Assembly: GCA_949361645.1 (NCBI GenBank)
Contig: OX442431.1
Location: 6,539,160-6,603,159 of the forward strand
Origin: Spongilla lacustris
Taxonomy: Eukaryota > Porifera > Demospongiae > Spongillida > Spongillidae
DNA: 64,000 nucleotides
Direction: 5' to 3'
The number at the start of each line of letters is the position of its first letter. Position 1 is the first letter of the stretch. The position numbers and the translations under genes were made by a program. A model generated the notes under the pieces. That model did not search any database. It was not told the DNA's origin and was given only the letters and a program-made list of their open reading frames with translations. Positions 9,123-20,308 of the stretch are shown in pieces.

Positions 9123-11914
9123 TTAATCTCCAGTCTTGAAGTACACATTCCATACTGTACAGCAATCAACACTGGTTGTATCATCAAGTTGACCAGAAGT
9201 AGTACCTCTAATGGCTCTATCCGCCGTGTCTGCTTCGTGCTCTGTGCTCGTACCAACGTCCATCGCAGATATCACTGGCCCCTCAAGGTACTGCTTTCCA
9301 CCAATGACGTCCCCTGCATGCTTACAACTGGAGACATCGAGGTCGTGTTTTTGTGGTGGCACGTAAAATCGAAATCCGTAATCTTTATGTGGAATAGCTC
9401 CGGATATCGCGTCGATCCAAGTGCACTGCTCGTCTTTGGTCGAAGCTCTAAGCACTAAACGCCTGCAAAACGTAATGAATATAAGTGTAAGTTCATTAAG
9501 TATGCGCTTGCATGTTTTATTATACAATGTATATTTATAGGGGGGGGGGGGGGGGGTGGGGGGGGAAGAGTGCTGTTGCCATTTTATACCCAATAATTTC
9601 GCACATCCTAACTTATTATACGCCGGTTGTTCACTTTTCTGTGTGTATACACATTAAAATTTTTGTACCGATACATGTAAGTATCATTGCGTGATATAAT
9701 TTTCCCGTTTTTGTGAAAGGGATAAGACAAGATGATCAAGATTACATTATGGCATGCACTGAGGTTTATTTTTGCTTGTCCTGGAAATTAAGTTGATTGC
9801 ATAGACCCCAACAACATTATAGAACACAGAAAACGATTTCAAAGCGTAGGAATACACAGGGGGAAAAAACGCGTGAAATCATTTTTGGAATGCATGTGAT
9901 TGAACATTAAAAATTAAAATCACACACAAATCAATTTTAATGTTCAATCACACAGAAGATTTTAAAATCCTTTATAAAACTAAAACACAGATTGTTACAT
10001 TACCAGGAAATTTCTTATATCCGGCATAGTCTAGTTATCGTATTTTCAGTCTTTTTTCTTCTTTTTTTTATTTATTTTTACTTTTGTTTTTATTTTGGTT
10101 GTTTCCAGTCTCGCTCTCGCACGAATAAATGAAAAACCAATAAATGTAATATGATATCTACACCCGACATGTCTACCAAAACACAAGGGCAAGTCCAATT
10201 AATCGTAACAGGTGGCAGCACTCGCCGCAGCCGGCAGTACCAACCCACTCGTATCAATTTGGACTATCGCAAGGGCCCCCCCCGCTCATATTTGGACTGG
10301 GGTCCACCAAGGCTTAAGCTTGTTGTCCAGGGCCCACGACAATCGAAATATCCAGCCGTGGATATAATTATCGGTAGAATCCTTAATTATTAATCTCAGG
10401 TACCAGCAATACATGCTGCATGTCACAACAATGAAATCGTGGTAGCAAGATAATTACCGAACAATTAACGCCACTCGTGAGCCGGAGAACAATTTGCCTC
10501 TAAATTATAAACTAAGCACGAATTATATAACAATAATAATGCTCATAGAAATCATTGAAATACGATCCTATATTTTAAGAGATACTTTCCAACAAATTAA
10601 ACTTTTTTTCATCCTTCAATTCCAAGCTTCTACGGTCATACTTATTCATTATTTAGCCGTACATTCATATGTACACAGTCACACTGAAATCTATAGCGAT
10701 TCCCAGGCGGCCTATGTGCAGTGTTGCCGCGATATGGTCTTTTGCTAATATCGTCTATATATCGCGATATGAGTATCGCGATATAAGTAAAATATCGTGA
10801 TATTGTATCGCGATATTCATCGAGCAATTAGTTGAGCCAGCGTTGTTGTGGCGACGACACACAATCCTTCCTCAGTATCATGCTGTAGGGCCCGGAGGAG
10901 GGAGAGAGAGATATCGTATAGAATGGTGAATTATATTTCGAATCACTTATGTTGCCAAACTGGTCATCTAGCTATCCTAGTCGCTTGCTCTACGGCATGA
11001 GTTATACACCATGGCCAGAAAAGAAATTATGGAGCCACTTATCAGAACGGCTAGATGAAATAGTAGCAGGGGAAAAAACGGGTCGGACCAATTTTTTGCC
11101 TCGCTCTCTTGTGATTGAACTTTTTTTTTTTTAAATTACGGTTTATCACTAAATAATGTACTGTTCGATCCCATGCATAATGATTCTAAAATGTGTTGTA
11201 ATTTTACAAGTAGCCCCCCACCCCCCTTCGATCCCATCGAAAGGGGAAAAAAAGACTCGTGTTTAACGATAGTATCTCCATATAAGCGTTCGTTCAAATA
11301 CGGGCCATTTTTATTTCGATGGGGGCGGATGATTTACGGTATACAACAGTATGATGTGTATAGTTGCACCCGCTGAATTACTATTCGTATATTTCCATCT
11401 ATCTCCGTCTGTGCTTCCGTCTATCTCCGTATATCCCATGTACGTTTGTATCGCGATATCGCTGTATATCATATCATATCGCGGCAGTCCTGGCTATGTG
11501 CATGTATTTATAGTTTAGAATGATATGCAAATGCTACTTGTAAGCAATTAATTTTCGCTTACTGCTGTTTGTTACGTGGATCGGGAGCTGCTACCAAAAA
11601 GCTGAACTGGAATTCCTCATCAGCCTCAATGCATGTGGCATTTTTCAGATACACTGCACCAGAGCGACACTATATAAAAAATAAATAATTCATCAATCGC
11701 GCCTTGATTATTATAATATGCACTATGTATAGCCTACTGAAAGGGATCTTCTCCACACGTCGCGATTCCACTTTCGGCTGTCATCATAGTAAACCAGAAA
11801 GTCCGGATAGAGCACAAAAAACCGCTTGATAAACTTTCTCGTGACCCGTCCTTGCTTGGAGAGAGTTCCTGTTTGCAGTGGAGTCTTCAAGTCGAATTTG
11901 AACGTACTAGCCAT
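9123..11914 (-). CDS. PH-domain protein, three exons, 207 aa
   Basis: Exon 1 (11738-11914, 59 codons) starts MASTFKFDLKTPLQTG and carries KFIKRFFVLYPDFLVYYDD. Exon 2 (11563-11669) begins CRSGAVYLKNATCIEA and ends after DPRNKQ. Exon 3 (9123-9462) begins RLVLRASTKDEQCTWIDAIS and runs to a TAA. Phases are 0 then 2, and all junctions have GT-AG with good acceptors (GTTTTGCAG before exon 3). Together they make one PH domain (about residues 14-115) with the conserved tryptophan in the terminal helix (CTWIDAIS). A tail of about 90 residues rich in D, T and S shows no known domain. Intron 2 (2.1 kb) holds a hAT-like element. PH domains dock proteins to membrane phosphoinositides or partners; specificity cannot be read here. 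The partial paralogue at 5209-5565 suggests a local tandem duplication. Confidence 0.82.
9540..9566. repeat. Poly-G tract
   Basis: An almost uninterrupted G run (GGGGG...TGGGGGGGG) lies in intron 2 of the PH gene. Confidence 0.9.
9896..9951. repeat. Perfect 17-bp inverted repeat (hairpin)
   Basis: GTGATTGAACATTAAAA at 9896-9912 is exactly complementary to TTTTAATGTTCAATCAC at 9935-9951, with a 22-nt loop. It is inside PH intron 2. It may be the core of a small fold-back element; no target-site duplication was identified. Confidence 0.85.
10719..11492. mobile_element. hAT-like non-autonomous transposon, 774 bp, in PH intron 2
   Basis: The ends are CAGTGTTGCCGCGATAT on the left and, read inward from the right, CAGGACTGCCGCGATAT (14 of 17 match). 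The element is flanked by CCTATGTG (10711-10718) and GCTATGTG (11493-11500), an 8-bp duplication with one mismatch. Terminal CAG plus an 8-bp target duplication is typical of hAT elements. Both subterminal regions are packed with TATCGCGATA-type palindromes (10755-10816 and 11447-11482), possible transposase binding sites. The interior has no recognisable transposase, so the element depends on another copy. Confidence 0.82.
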
Positions 11915-14015
11915 GACCTACAACATATGAACTGAGAAGATATAGTTTGCGATGTATCCTTGGATCACAGAGTCGACATGCAATTTATGAGGGCAATTGG
12001 TGTGGGTGGATATACGTCCGAAAGTCAATATAATTCGGCAAACAAAATTAGTACTTTGATGGAGCGAGAAACAAGATTACGTCATGGTGATGTAATTGTA
12101 ATAAACAACCGCTTACAATACTATCATACTTATTTCTGTATGCCTGCACGTAGGAAAGAAATTTGTTTTTAGGGTGCGGCAAGCATAATTTTTAAGCTGC
12201 GACATAATATTACTTCCGTAGCCTACACGAGCGCTGTTTGCGTTGGCGTGCATCCATATACGTTCGGCACTGTTTGCATGGGCGTACATCCTTACCCAAT
12301 GACGTCGTCATTGATGCGTATACAACACCAGCAATTAACGTTTTGTTCCGCATCCAGCTTTTTTTATAATATGGCAGCGATTAGATTGTAAATTAACAAT
12401 CAAATGATTGAAATGCAGCCTGCATAAATCTGCACACATGCATACTACAGAAAAGACATAATTCGTGTTTGTATATACAATTAAGAGTTTAATATGAATG
12501 ATTAGCAGTTTTTGTTACTTCGCTAGCATACGCATCTTTTTTCAGGGTTTGTTTTGTTGCTACATATACGTAGGCAACCCCAAATGCAGGTATTAGGGCA
12601 GGGCGGGAAAGGAATGGTAAATAAAGTGTACCGCCTTGCATGGCAGTACACTTAACCTAGCATTGCAAGAGACCAGGCAGTTGGCTTCAGGGACTTTGTC
12701 AGGTCACAAGGTGTAATTGGCAGCATTCAAATCTGATCACTTATATGTACATGTAGTCTTGGTCCTTACAATGTATGTATAGATGTACATGTATATATGT
12801 AGTCTCTCACTTACAAAGTGCGTTTTACACTGAGTTGTCTTGCAACGTGACAATAGTTTAGTGTATGCATGGGTATTATTATAGATGCCAATGTTTACTT
12901 CATACCAAGCATAGTACGTGCCGACCATGCATGGGTAATACAAGGATATGTGTCCCAACCATACAATGTAGCTGTGTAGCTGTCAGCAACCTCCTCAACA
13001 TACACCAGATGTAATCAGATAACCTCCTCCCCATCCATAATCACATAACCTCCTCCTTTGTAATCAGATTGTACGTAAAACTAATCAGCAATAGGATAAC
13101 ATGTGAGTGATAGTGAACAGTTGAATCACACTGGGGAATGGAGAGATTGTCAAAATGGCAGTCTGTTGAGGACTTGGTTTGGCCTGTAAAGCAAAATATT
13201 TCAATTAATAAACAAAATGATGTACAAATTAAACAGTAGTACCCAATGCTGTGCAATTTAAGTATGCTATTTATTTAGTGTAGCATATTTATTATTATAA
13301 TTTTATTTTAATTTTAACATTGCATCCATGTGAATTGAATACTTTTTGGCCTACATGTATTTTGTCGAACTAAATTAGTCGGAATGGTACCATTGCCACA
13401 AATACCAATGTAAAAAATAGTTCAACTCCTTAGACAATGTTTGGAGCTACTTCCAGCCTTGCAACTACTTCCGCTGAGGACCTAAATTTATTTAGAGTCG
13501 AGATGGTAAGACCCTTACCAGAAATGGGACACTTTTTTCTGACAAGGATTCTGAGTTTAGACAGGATCGGATACATAGTGCTTGAAACAAATCTGGCAGT
13601 AATCTATCATGCTAGTGGTGAAACTGATACTAAAACTTCTTTGGATCTCGACTCCAGACCCAAATATTGGCCGTGCACAGGCCCAAACACCTAATATCTT
13701 ACGTAAGCATTATTTGATATCACATGAGTCTCAGTTACAAACTTACGTCACTATGTATAATACATAGTTGCTATCTACGTAATAAGTTGCTATACATACA
13801 CAGCATGTGTGCCAAATACACTACCTTCTTTTCTCCCGTTGTTTGTTCCTGTCCGGTTATGGATTATTTTGTACTCAGACATTGATCAACTACAATGATC
13901 TACGCAAGTTCTTGAATGAGGTAAACAACTGTAAGCTAACTGGCAACACAGTATCCATTGTGGCCTACTAGTAGTATACCAAATAATGTTTAAAAGTGTA
14001 TTCAAAGTAACTGTT

Positions 14016-14178
14016 AATTGACTTAGAAAAAAGTGAGGAAACTAGGAATTACAGTCATTAATTTATTAATATTACCTACATTATTTAGCAAATCTACCTG
14101 AAATTGCTAAATGTAGTTATGTAATATTGGATGTATAATTTCTGTAATCCCTTGTTTCCTCATTTTTTACTCAATTGC
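14016..14178. mobile_element. Fold-back (palindromic) element, about 160 bp
   Basis: The left half (GTGAGGAAACTAGGAATTACAG... near 14034) and the right half (...CTGTAATCCCTTGTTTCCTC to about 14162) are imperfect reverse complements over about 70 bp. They meet near TTTAGCAAAT/AATTGCTAAA at 14090-14112. The arms extend outward to AATTGA/TCAATT. It is a MITE-like structure with no coding capacity, and its superfamily is not clear. Confidence 0.7.
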
Positions 14179-15728
14179 TGTCTACATGTAATAACATATA
14201 CAGATGGAGCCCGGTGGAGCTAGCTACTGCTACTGTGTTGGGCACCCGTTTACGTTCAGGTGTATGTGTGTGTGTGTGTGTGTGAGGGGGGTTCTGGCCA
14301 CAATGACAACTGACCACAAGTTACAGAAGGAGGATCCCAGTTTATGGCTTCTAGCTGATAAAATCTATTGTGGGCTGTTATTAACAAAATAAGGTAGTTA
14401 AATGCCAAAATATTGAAATTTGTGTCAAGTATATAAACTCCCTTACAAAAATAATAAAACAAATCCAACTTGGCAGTAGGTTTCAAACCTGTTGGTTCCA
14501 GTGCTTCCGCATAACAGCTAACATTATGCTTCAATCGTGACAAAGATACAATGCAGTAACCTCTTATCCGAACGAATCTTATCTTATCAGATCTGGAAGA
14601 TGGAGAAACATTTTTTAAGGTTTAGACGCGAGTGAGCGTTATCTATGTTGTCTGAGCTTTCTAAGCATCGGCAGTTGACTAAATTGTAAGTATTCAATGG
14701 CTCTATCCAAATACGCTCGCTAAATTATATGGTACACTAGCAATAGTGGGATACTCATCGTAGTAGTGCTAAGTGTATACATGACACTTTAAATCCTCCT
14801 ACATAGAACCTACTATAGGTTCCGATGAATTATTGGTGGACAATCAAACTAAGCATTGTATACTTGCAGCAACAAAAAATGGAAACTTGAAAATAAGGTT
14901 GGATTTGGAAACAGAAATGAACTTGGGATCATTTTTTTGAAACCATCCCATACATACAATTTGCCTTATTGTGGAATCTGCCTGCACTAGAGGACTAAAA
15001 CAGTTGTAAACAAAACTACATTCAAACTATAATTATTATGATTTGGACTACAGCATCATCCAATAAACATAGGGCGGGTACTCTTAAGTGACAGCAGGGG
15101 GTACTCTAGTGTGGGGAACCCCTGGCACAAGAATACTTGGCCTCTGGAGCTAGGTTATTTTTAAATAGACAAATCAGATAGAGAGATTTCATTACGCCAC
15201 AGTCTAAAACATACCGGTACATGTGCGGTACTGTGTATCGTGTATCGAGGACTCATCTCCCTATCACCAGCTCATCATTGTGCCGCCCTCTGACAGTCTC
15301 CTGCGCTATAGTATTTCTGGACCTAATTCGGTGTGTACATTGTAACTGTCATGATGTACCGTACAACAACACACAGCACTTACAGGTATACTGATACATG
15401 TAGCTGGCCATGGACCAGTTCCGTTGGTCCCTCGTATTTAATTTCTTGCTGTAGTGTTCTGTGAGTACATCATACATGTACTCTCAGACTTATCACACAC
15501 ATCATCACACATACACATTGTAACCTAATGTTAATTTTGTACTTCCTTATGGTACCTATAGTCACACACCCTTAGATACACTATAGCCACACCTACCCTA
15601 CAGCCACATGCACCACTATCATAGTTGCCAACTGTCCCGGAACATCCGGGATAGTCCTGGATTTTGTACTGTTGTCCAGGAAGGGTCCCGGATGACCTAT
15701 TGTCCCGGAATTCTAACGTGGATCCATT

Positions 15729-15794
15729 CTAGTTGGGCGTGGCCAGATCTTAGCATGGCATACGCCACGCTAAGGTCCAGCCACGCCCAACTAG
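15729..15794. repeat. 26-bp inverted repeat
   Basis: CTAGTTGGGCGTGGCCAGAT (start of the left arm, 15729-15754) pairs with the right arm 15769-15794, which ends CCAGCCACGCCCAACTAG. There are 3 mismatches over 26 bp and a 14-nt loop. The region just upstream also has short reverse-complement CCCGGA/TCCGGG words. Confidence 0.8.
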
Positions 15795-16093
15795 ATCCAT
15801 TCAGTCACCCCTCAATTTGTTAGAGCACTCCCCTGCAATGAAATCTATTACCACTTGCGGTGGCTCCCTCATCTTGTGGAGCCCCACCCTCGCATCTGGA
15901 GCGTGGATGGGGCTCCACGAAACTAATTGACAGCTGCTGGAGTACATATACTATTTATATATAGTGCTCAATATTATAATGTAATAAAGTACCATCATAA
16001 TATCATGCTAAATCCTGCAGGAGAAATGATGTGAAAAAATGGGTGTGGTACGGGGTGTGGCAGAATGATTTGTCAAAAGGTTGACAACTATTA

Positions 16094-16722
16094 CCCCGTT
16101 TACACGACACAATTTTTTCGTGCCAGCACGATACGCTACGGCTCGGCACGGTACGGTTCGGTTCGGTTAAAATTTGACGTGTAAACCCTGTCAAAACCGT
16201 GCCGTACCGTGCCGAGCCAGCACGGTTGCAATAACCGGGCTACCCGGCACGGCACGACTCGATTGTGGTCGATCGGGATATGATAGCAATTGAGCATGCG
16301 TAGAACTGGTTTCCATAGTATTAAAATGGTGGATTGGACGAAACAAACGGGTGATAAAGATTTGGGGAGAGGAATCGATGCAAGTGCAACTGGAAAACTA
16401 TCAATTGGTGTACAACAAGATCGGTACTGAGGCCATTTGAGGTGTATTGGATGGCTATTGCCGTAATATTGCGTATGTTACGAGAAACTAATCGCTCTCC
16501 TTCTTTTGTGCATCTGATGCCTCCTTTTCTCGATTGCACGGAAGGTTGTAAACAAGGCATCCATTTTGATTTCTGGCAATTATTGTAGTTAATTACGGAA
16601 TTGCTTTTAAAAAACCATTCTATACCACATAGCCGCAAACGCGTGTAAACGTTACTCGATAACCGTTCCGTACCGTGCCATGCTGAGCCGTTCCGTACCG
16701 TACCATCGTCGTGTAAACGCGG
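16094..16722. mobile_element. PIF/Harbinger-like MITE, 629 bp
   Basis: The left end is CCCCGTTTACACGACAC and the right end, read inward, is CCGCGTTTACACGACGA (15 of 17 match). Both sides are bordered by TATTA (16089-16093 and 16723-16727). An AT-rich duplication that includes TTA fits PIF/Harbinger insertion preference. Subterminal regions repeat GTACGG and GTGCCG words (CCGTGCCGTACCGTGCCGAG at 16198-16217; CGTTCCGTACCGTGCC near 16665). A short plus-strand frame in the middle (about 16430-16585) is open but unrecognised. Confidence 0.72.
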
Positions 16723-18930
16723 TATTAGTATGCACTAGCTCTGAATACAATTGTGGGTGCAAACCTGATTCTCAAGCTACAAGTCTAAGAGGGAAAGTGG
16801 CAAATCAACACATCCTGATTGCTGTTAGCATACATGTATGAACACTCCAAGAACATTTCCACATACCCATTGCTAACTTCAGGTTCACTGGCGACCGAAA
16901 AAGCCCTAAGCATGATGTTCGCATGGACAACAGAGCTAAGTGAAGGGAGATGAAGATATTTGATCCTCCTGGCATAAGGCATACAGTAAGGCATTCATGT
17001 CCCTGGGGGGCCACTCCATTTCCATTCACTTTGCATGCTAACAAGCTCAGACTCTCCTATTCTATTATAATAGATCTTGGTCAAAATAAGTCCTCTATCT
17101 GCGCTACGTTTCCCCTCTCCCATCTCCACAGTGGTAGCCCCTCCCATTATCTTCCTGTCTTTCCTAACTCCAAACTTTATATCACCAAACTTGCAATCTA
17201 GCAAACACTGCATTGTACTAATTGTGTCATAATAACTGTGGTACAGCAAACAAGGGAAATGATACCCCTCCCAAACTCTCGCTATCTCTCCACCTCCTCC
17301 CGTCTTACCAACCATCCCTCAACTCTAATCAGACATATAACCAAGATGTTTGCACCAATGATAATTTTACAAAGACCATTTTCACAAAATGCTGGCAACA
17401 GAACATAGGATAGATTTCCTACTGCCTTTGCTGCATTGATTGAATACAAGTTTAATTTAGAGCAGCCAGCTTCAATTGCTTTTGTAGAATCACCAAGCTA
17501 AGGCATGTACAGTGTATTCCCATGGCGACATGTGTTTATTCCTATTAATACCTCCTTGACCCAGTTTGTTGTTAGCAAAGCAATAGTGGTTTTCGTTTAC
17601 ATGTAGATCACTCTCTCAACATTCGAAACTAAAAAAACACACAGCTCACCTTATGCTTGATGACATGGTTTTATTCTTATGTTTTGTTTTTCCGCTTCAA
17701 ACGATCCAAGCCTATATCTGTCACGTGGGACCACAGAATATAATGAACCTTATCTGTGGACAGCATGAAGGTCATATTCTCACCACACTGCCCAGTTAGA
17801 ATCTGATAATCTTAACTACTCAAAACAATGATGAATTGACCCTTGCAGTACTGCTATAACGCATCATACAGCACATGATATACTTACATGGTCACATATG
17901 GTCTTTGGGGCCAGCCTGACAAGTGATCATACATATAACTATTATAATATTATATATATATATAATTCTAACCTAATTTACAGTATACTTGCAATGTACA
18001 TGTAGCTAGTGCGTTTACATAATGTACCAAGTCACCGCTAGATGCGATTCTGAAGCTGTCACAATATCCCATGTACACAATGAATAATTCCACCCGGCCG
18101 CAAGTCAGCAGGTACTGCGGCTTAGAAAACAAACAGATCGGGTTGATAGTGCCCCACAACTGACCAAATATGTGCATCGGTGCATGACAATAAAACAGGG
18201 GGTTGGTGGGAAATATGATCTTGTCATTACATGTATACAGTAAATCTGACGAGTTAGATTAAATAAAGGAATACCCCATACCAGTGCAGTGAAAATCCAA
18301 GTCATATAGAAAGATGCGCGCATGGTTGTTAGTAATGTTACTACAATTGCCCATCAATTGAAAGTCCTTTGTTCTACCAGTATATTTAAATGTTCGTTCT
18401 AGAAATATGAGTTCTCACCCATGATCCATCGGTCCCGTGCGTTAGTAATCTCATACTCGTCCCAAAGTCACTGCATCCATATCGGCAGAAGCATTAGTAA
18501 ACGTGCTTGAGCACGGCGCAGTCGCGTGATCGTGAGACGGATCGTGATGCAAGTCTCGGCCCCAGACCCTGATACGGAGAAAGTGATAAAGAATCGATGA
18601 TCAGATCTTACACATCCTGTATAATAATAAAATATTTATGTTCAGCAGAAGCATTAGTTAACGTGCTTGAGCAGCATTTGTGTTCGGCGAGATTATACCA
18701 TTGCAGTAGATCTGATCATCAACTAGTAAGATGCACTAGACAATAAACTTTCTTAGTCTGCCATACAGGTTAGTGAGGACAGCTGTATTATTGACCTTGT
18801 TTAAAACTAAATATGCGGCTGGTGGCAATTGCATGTTCTTTAAAGACTTTCCGTACCGTTGTGTATTCTTGTAGCGCGCCTTGTTGTAACTGCGAATTAG
18901 GTCTGGAGCCGAGAGCAATAACTTTAATTT

Positions 18931-20277
18931 ATGGCTTGTGTGGAAGAGAGAGAGGATCGTTCGTTTGAAAACCCATTCCTGAATAATAGTAGCTGTAAGC
19001 TGAAAACAGAAATTCTTCATCTTTCCAAAGCAGAGGTGGGTACACCATGCGAGATGCATGATGAAAAGCAGTGTCACTATTTTATATGAAATTGCGTTAT
19101 ATAATTTAAAGGTTCCTTCAGAGCTTAAAGCAAGGTTGCTGGCTGCGCTTGAAACGAGCTTGGACTCGATCAACGACGCCTACAAATATCCTGGAAAAGA
19201 CGTGTCTGTCTACACAGGAAGAGCCGGTACATGAGCATTACGTGCGTAATTTAGACTTGCCGTGAATGCTTGAAAACAGCTGACCGCTATTGGCCCCGAC
19301 CCCACAGGTGCAGCCTACCTCCACCTCCACATAGCCACCACCCTTCATGCAGACACTCCTGACCAGAGGTACCACCACCTCACCCAGGCCCTGGACCTCC
19401 TCCTCCCCTCCCTCCAGCACCCTCACTCCGACAAGACGGTCACATTCCTGTGTGGGTCATCGGGACCTCTGGCTGTAGGAGCCGTCACATGTGCCCTCCT
19501 AGGGAAGAGGGAGGACACAGATAAGTGCATCCAGCGGCTTAGGTCACTCTATTTGGAGCACAAGAGGTCCTTCTCCTCAATGCCGAGCGAGCTGCTGTTT
19601 GGCCATGTTGGCTACCTGTACTCCCTCCTCTTTGTGAATGGCCACATCCCTGGGGCAGTGGAGGAGTCCCTGATAGCAGAGGTGACTACAATAGTAGATA
19701 TATTGTACACACACACACACATACATACACACATATACACACACACATTCACACATATACACACATACACACACATATACACACACATCACACATATACA
19801 TACACACATTCACACATATACATACACATACACACATACACACACATACACACATACACACAAATACACACATACACACACATACACACGTCACACATAC
19901 ACACATACACATGTCACACATACACACACATATACACACATACACACGTCACACACACATACACACACACATACACACACATACACACATACACACACAT
20001 ACACATACCCACACCACACACACACATACACATATACACACACACATTCACACACACACACATTCACACACACACATACACACACATACACACATATACA
20101 CACATATACACACACACACAAATACATACACACACATACACACACACACGTACACACACACACACATACACATACCCAGACCACACACACACATACACAC
20201 ACACACACATTCACACATACCCACACCACACACACACACACGCACACACATACACGCACACACACACACATACATGC

Positions 20278-20308
<31 letters not shown>

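Larger units (their letters stand above)
11915..18930. other. Gene-poor interval between PH and LANCL genes
   Basis: I find no gene with recognisable domains on either strand across these 7 kb. Visible structures are the fold-back at 14016-14178, a short GT tract at 14261-14283, hairpins at 15729-15794 and about 15876-15918, and the MITE at 16094-16722. Short frames such as 13437-13694 have no supporting motif or splice context. Confidence 0.5.

Noticed and set aside
13437..13694. 85-codon plus-strand frame
   Set aside because: No domain, no conserved pattern and no splice signals; expected by chance in this length.
18736..19173. 145-codon minus-strand frame
   Set aside because: Antisense to LANCL exons 1-2 and their intron; no motif, and the plus-strand reading is clearly the real gene.
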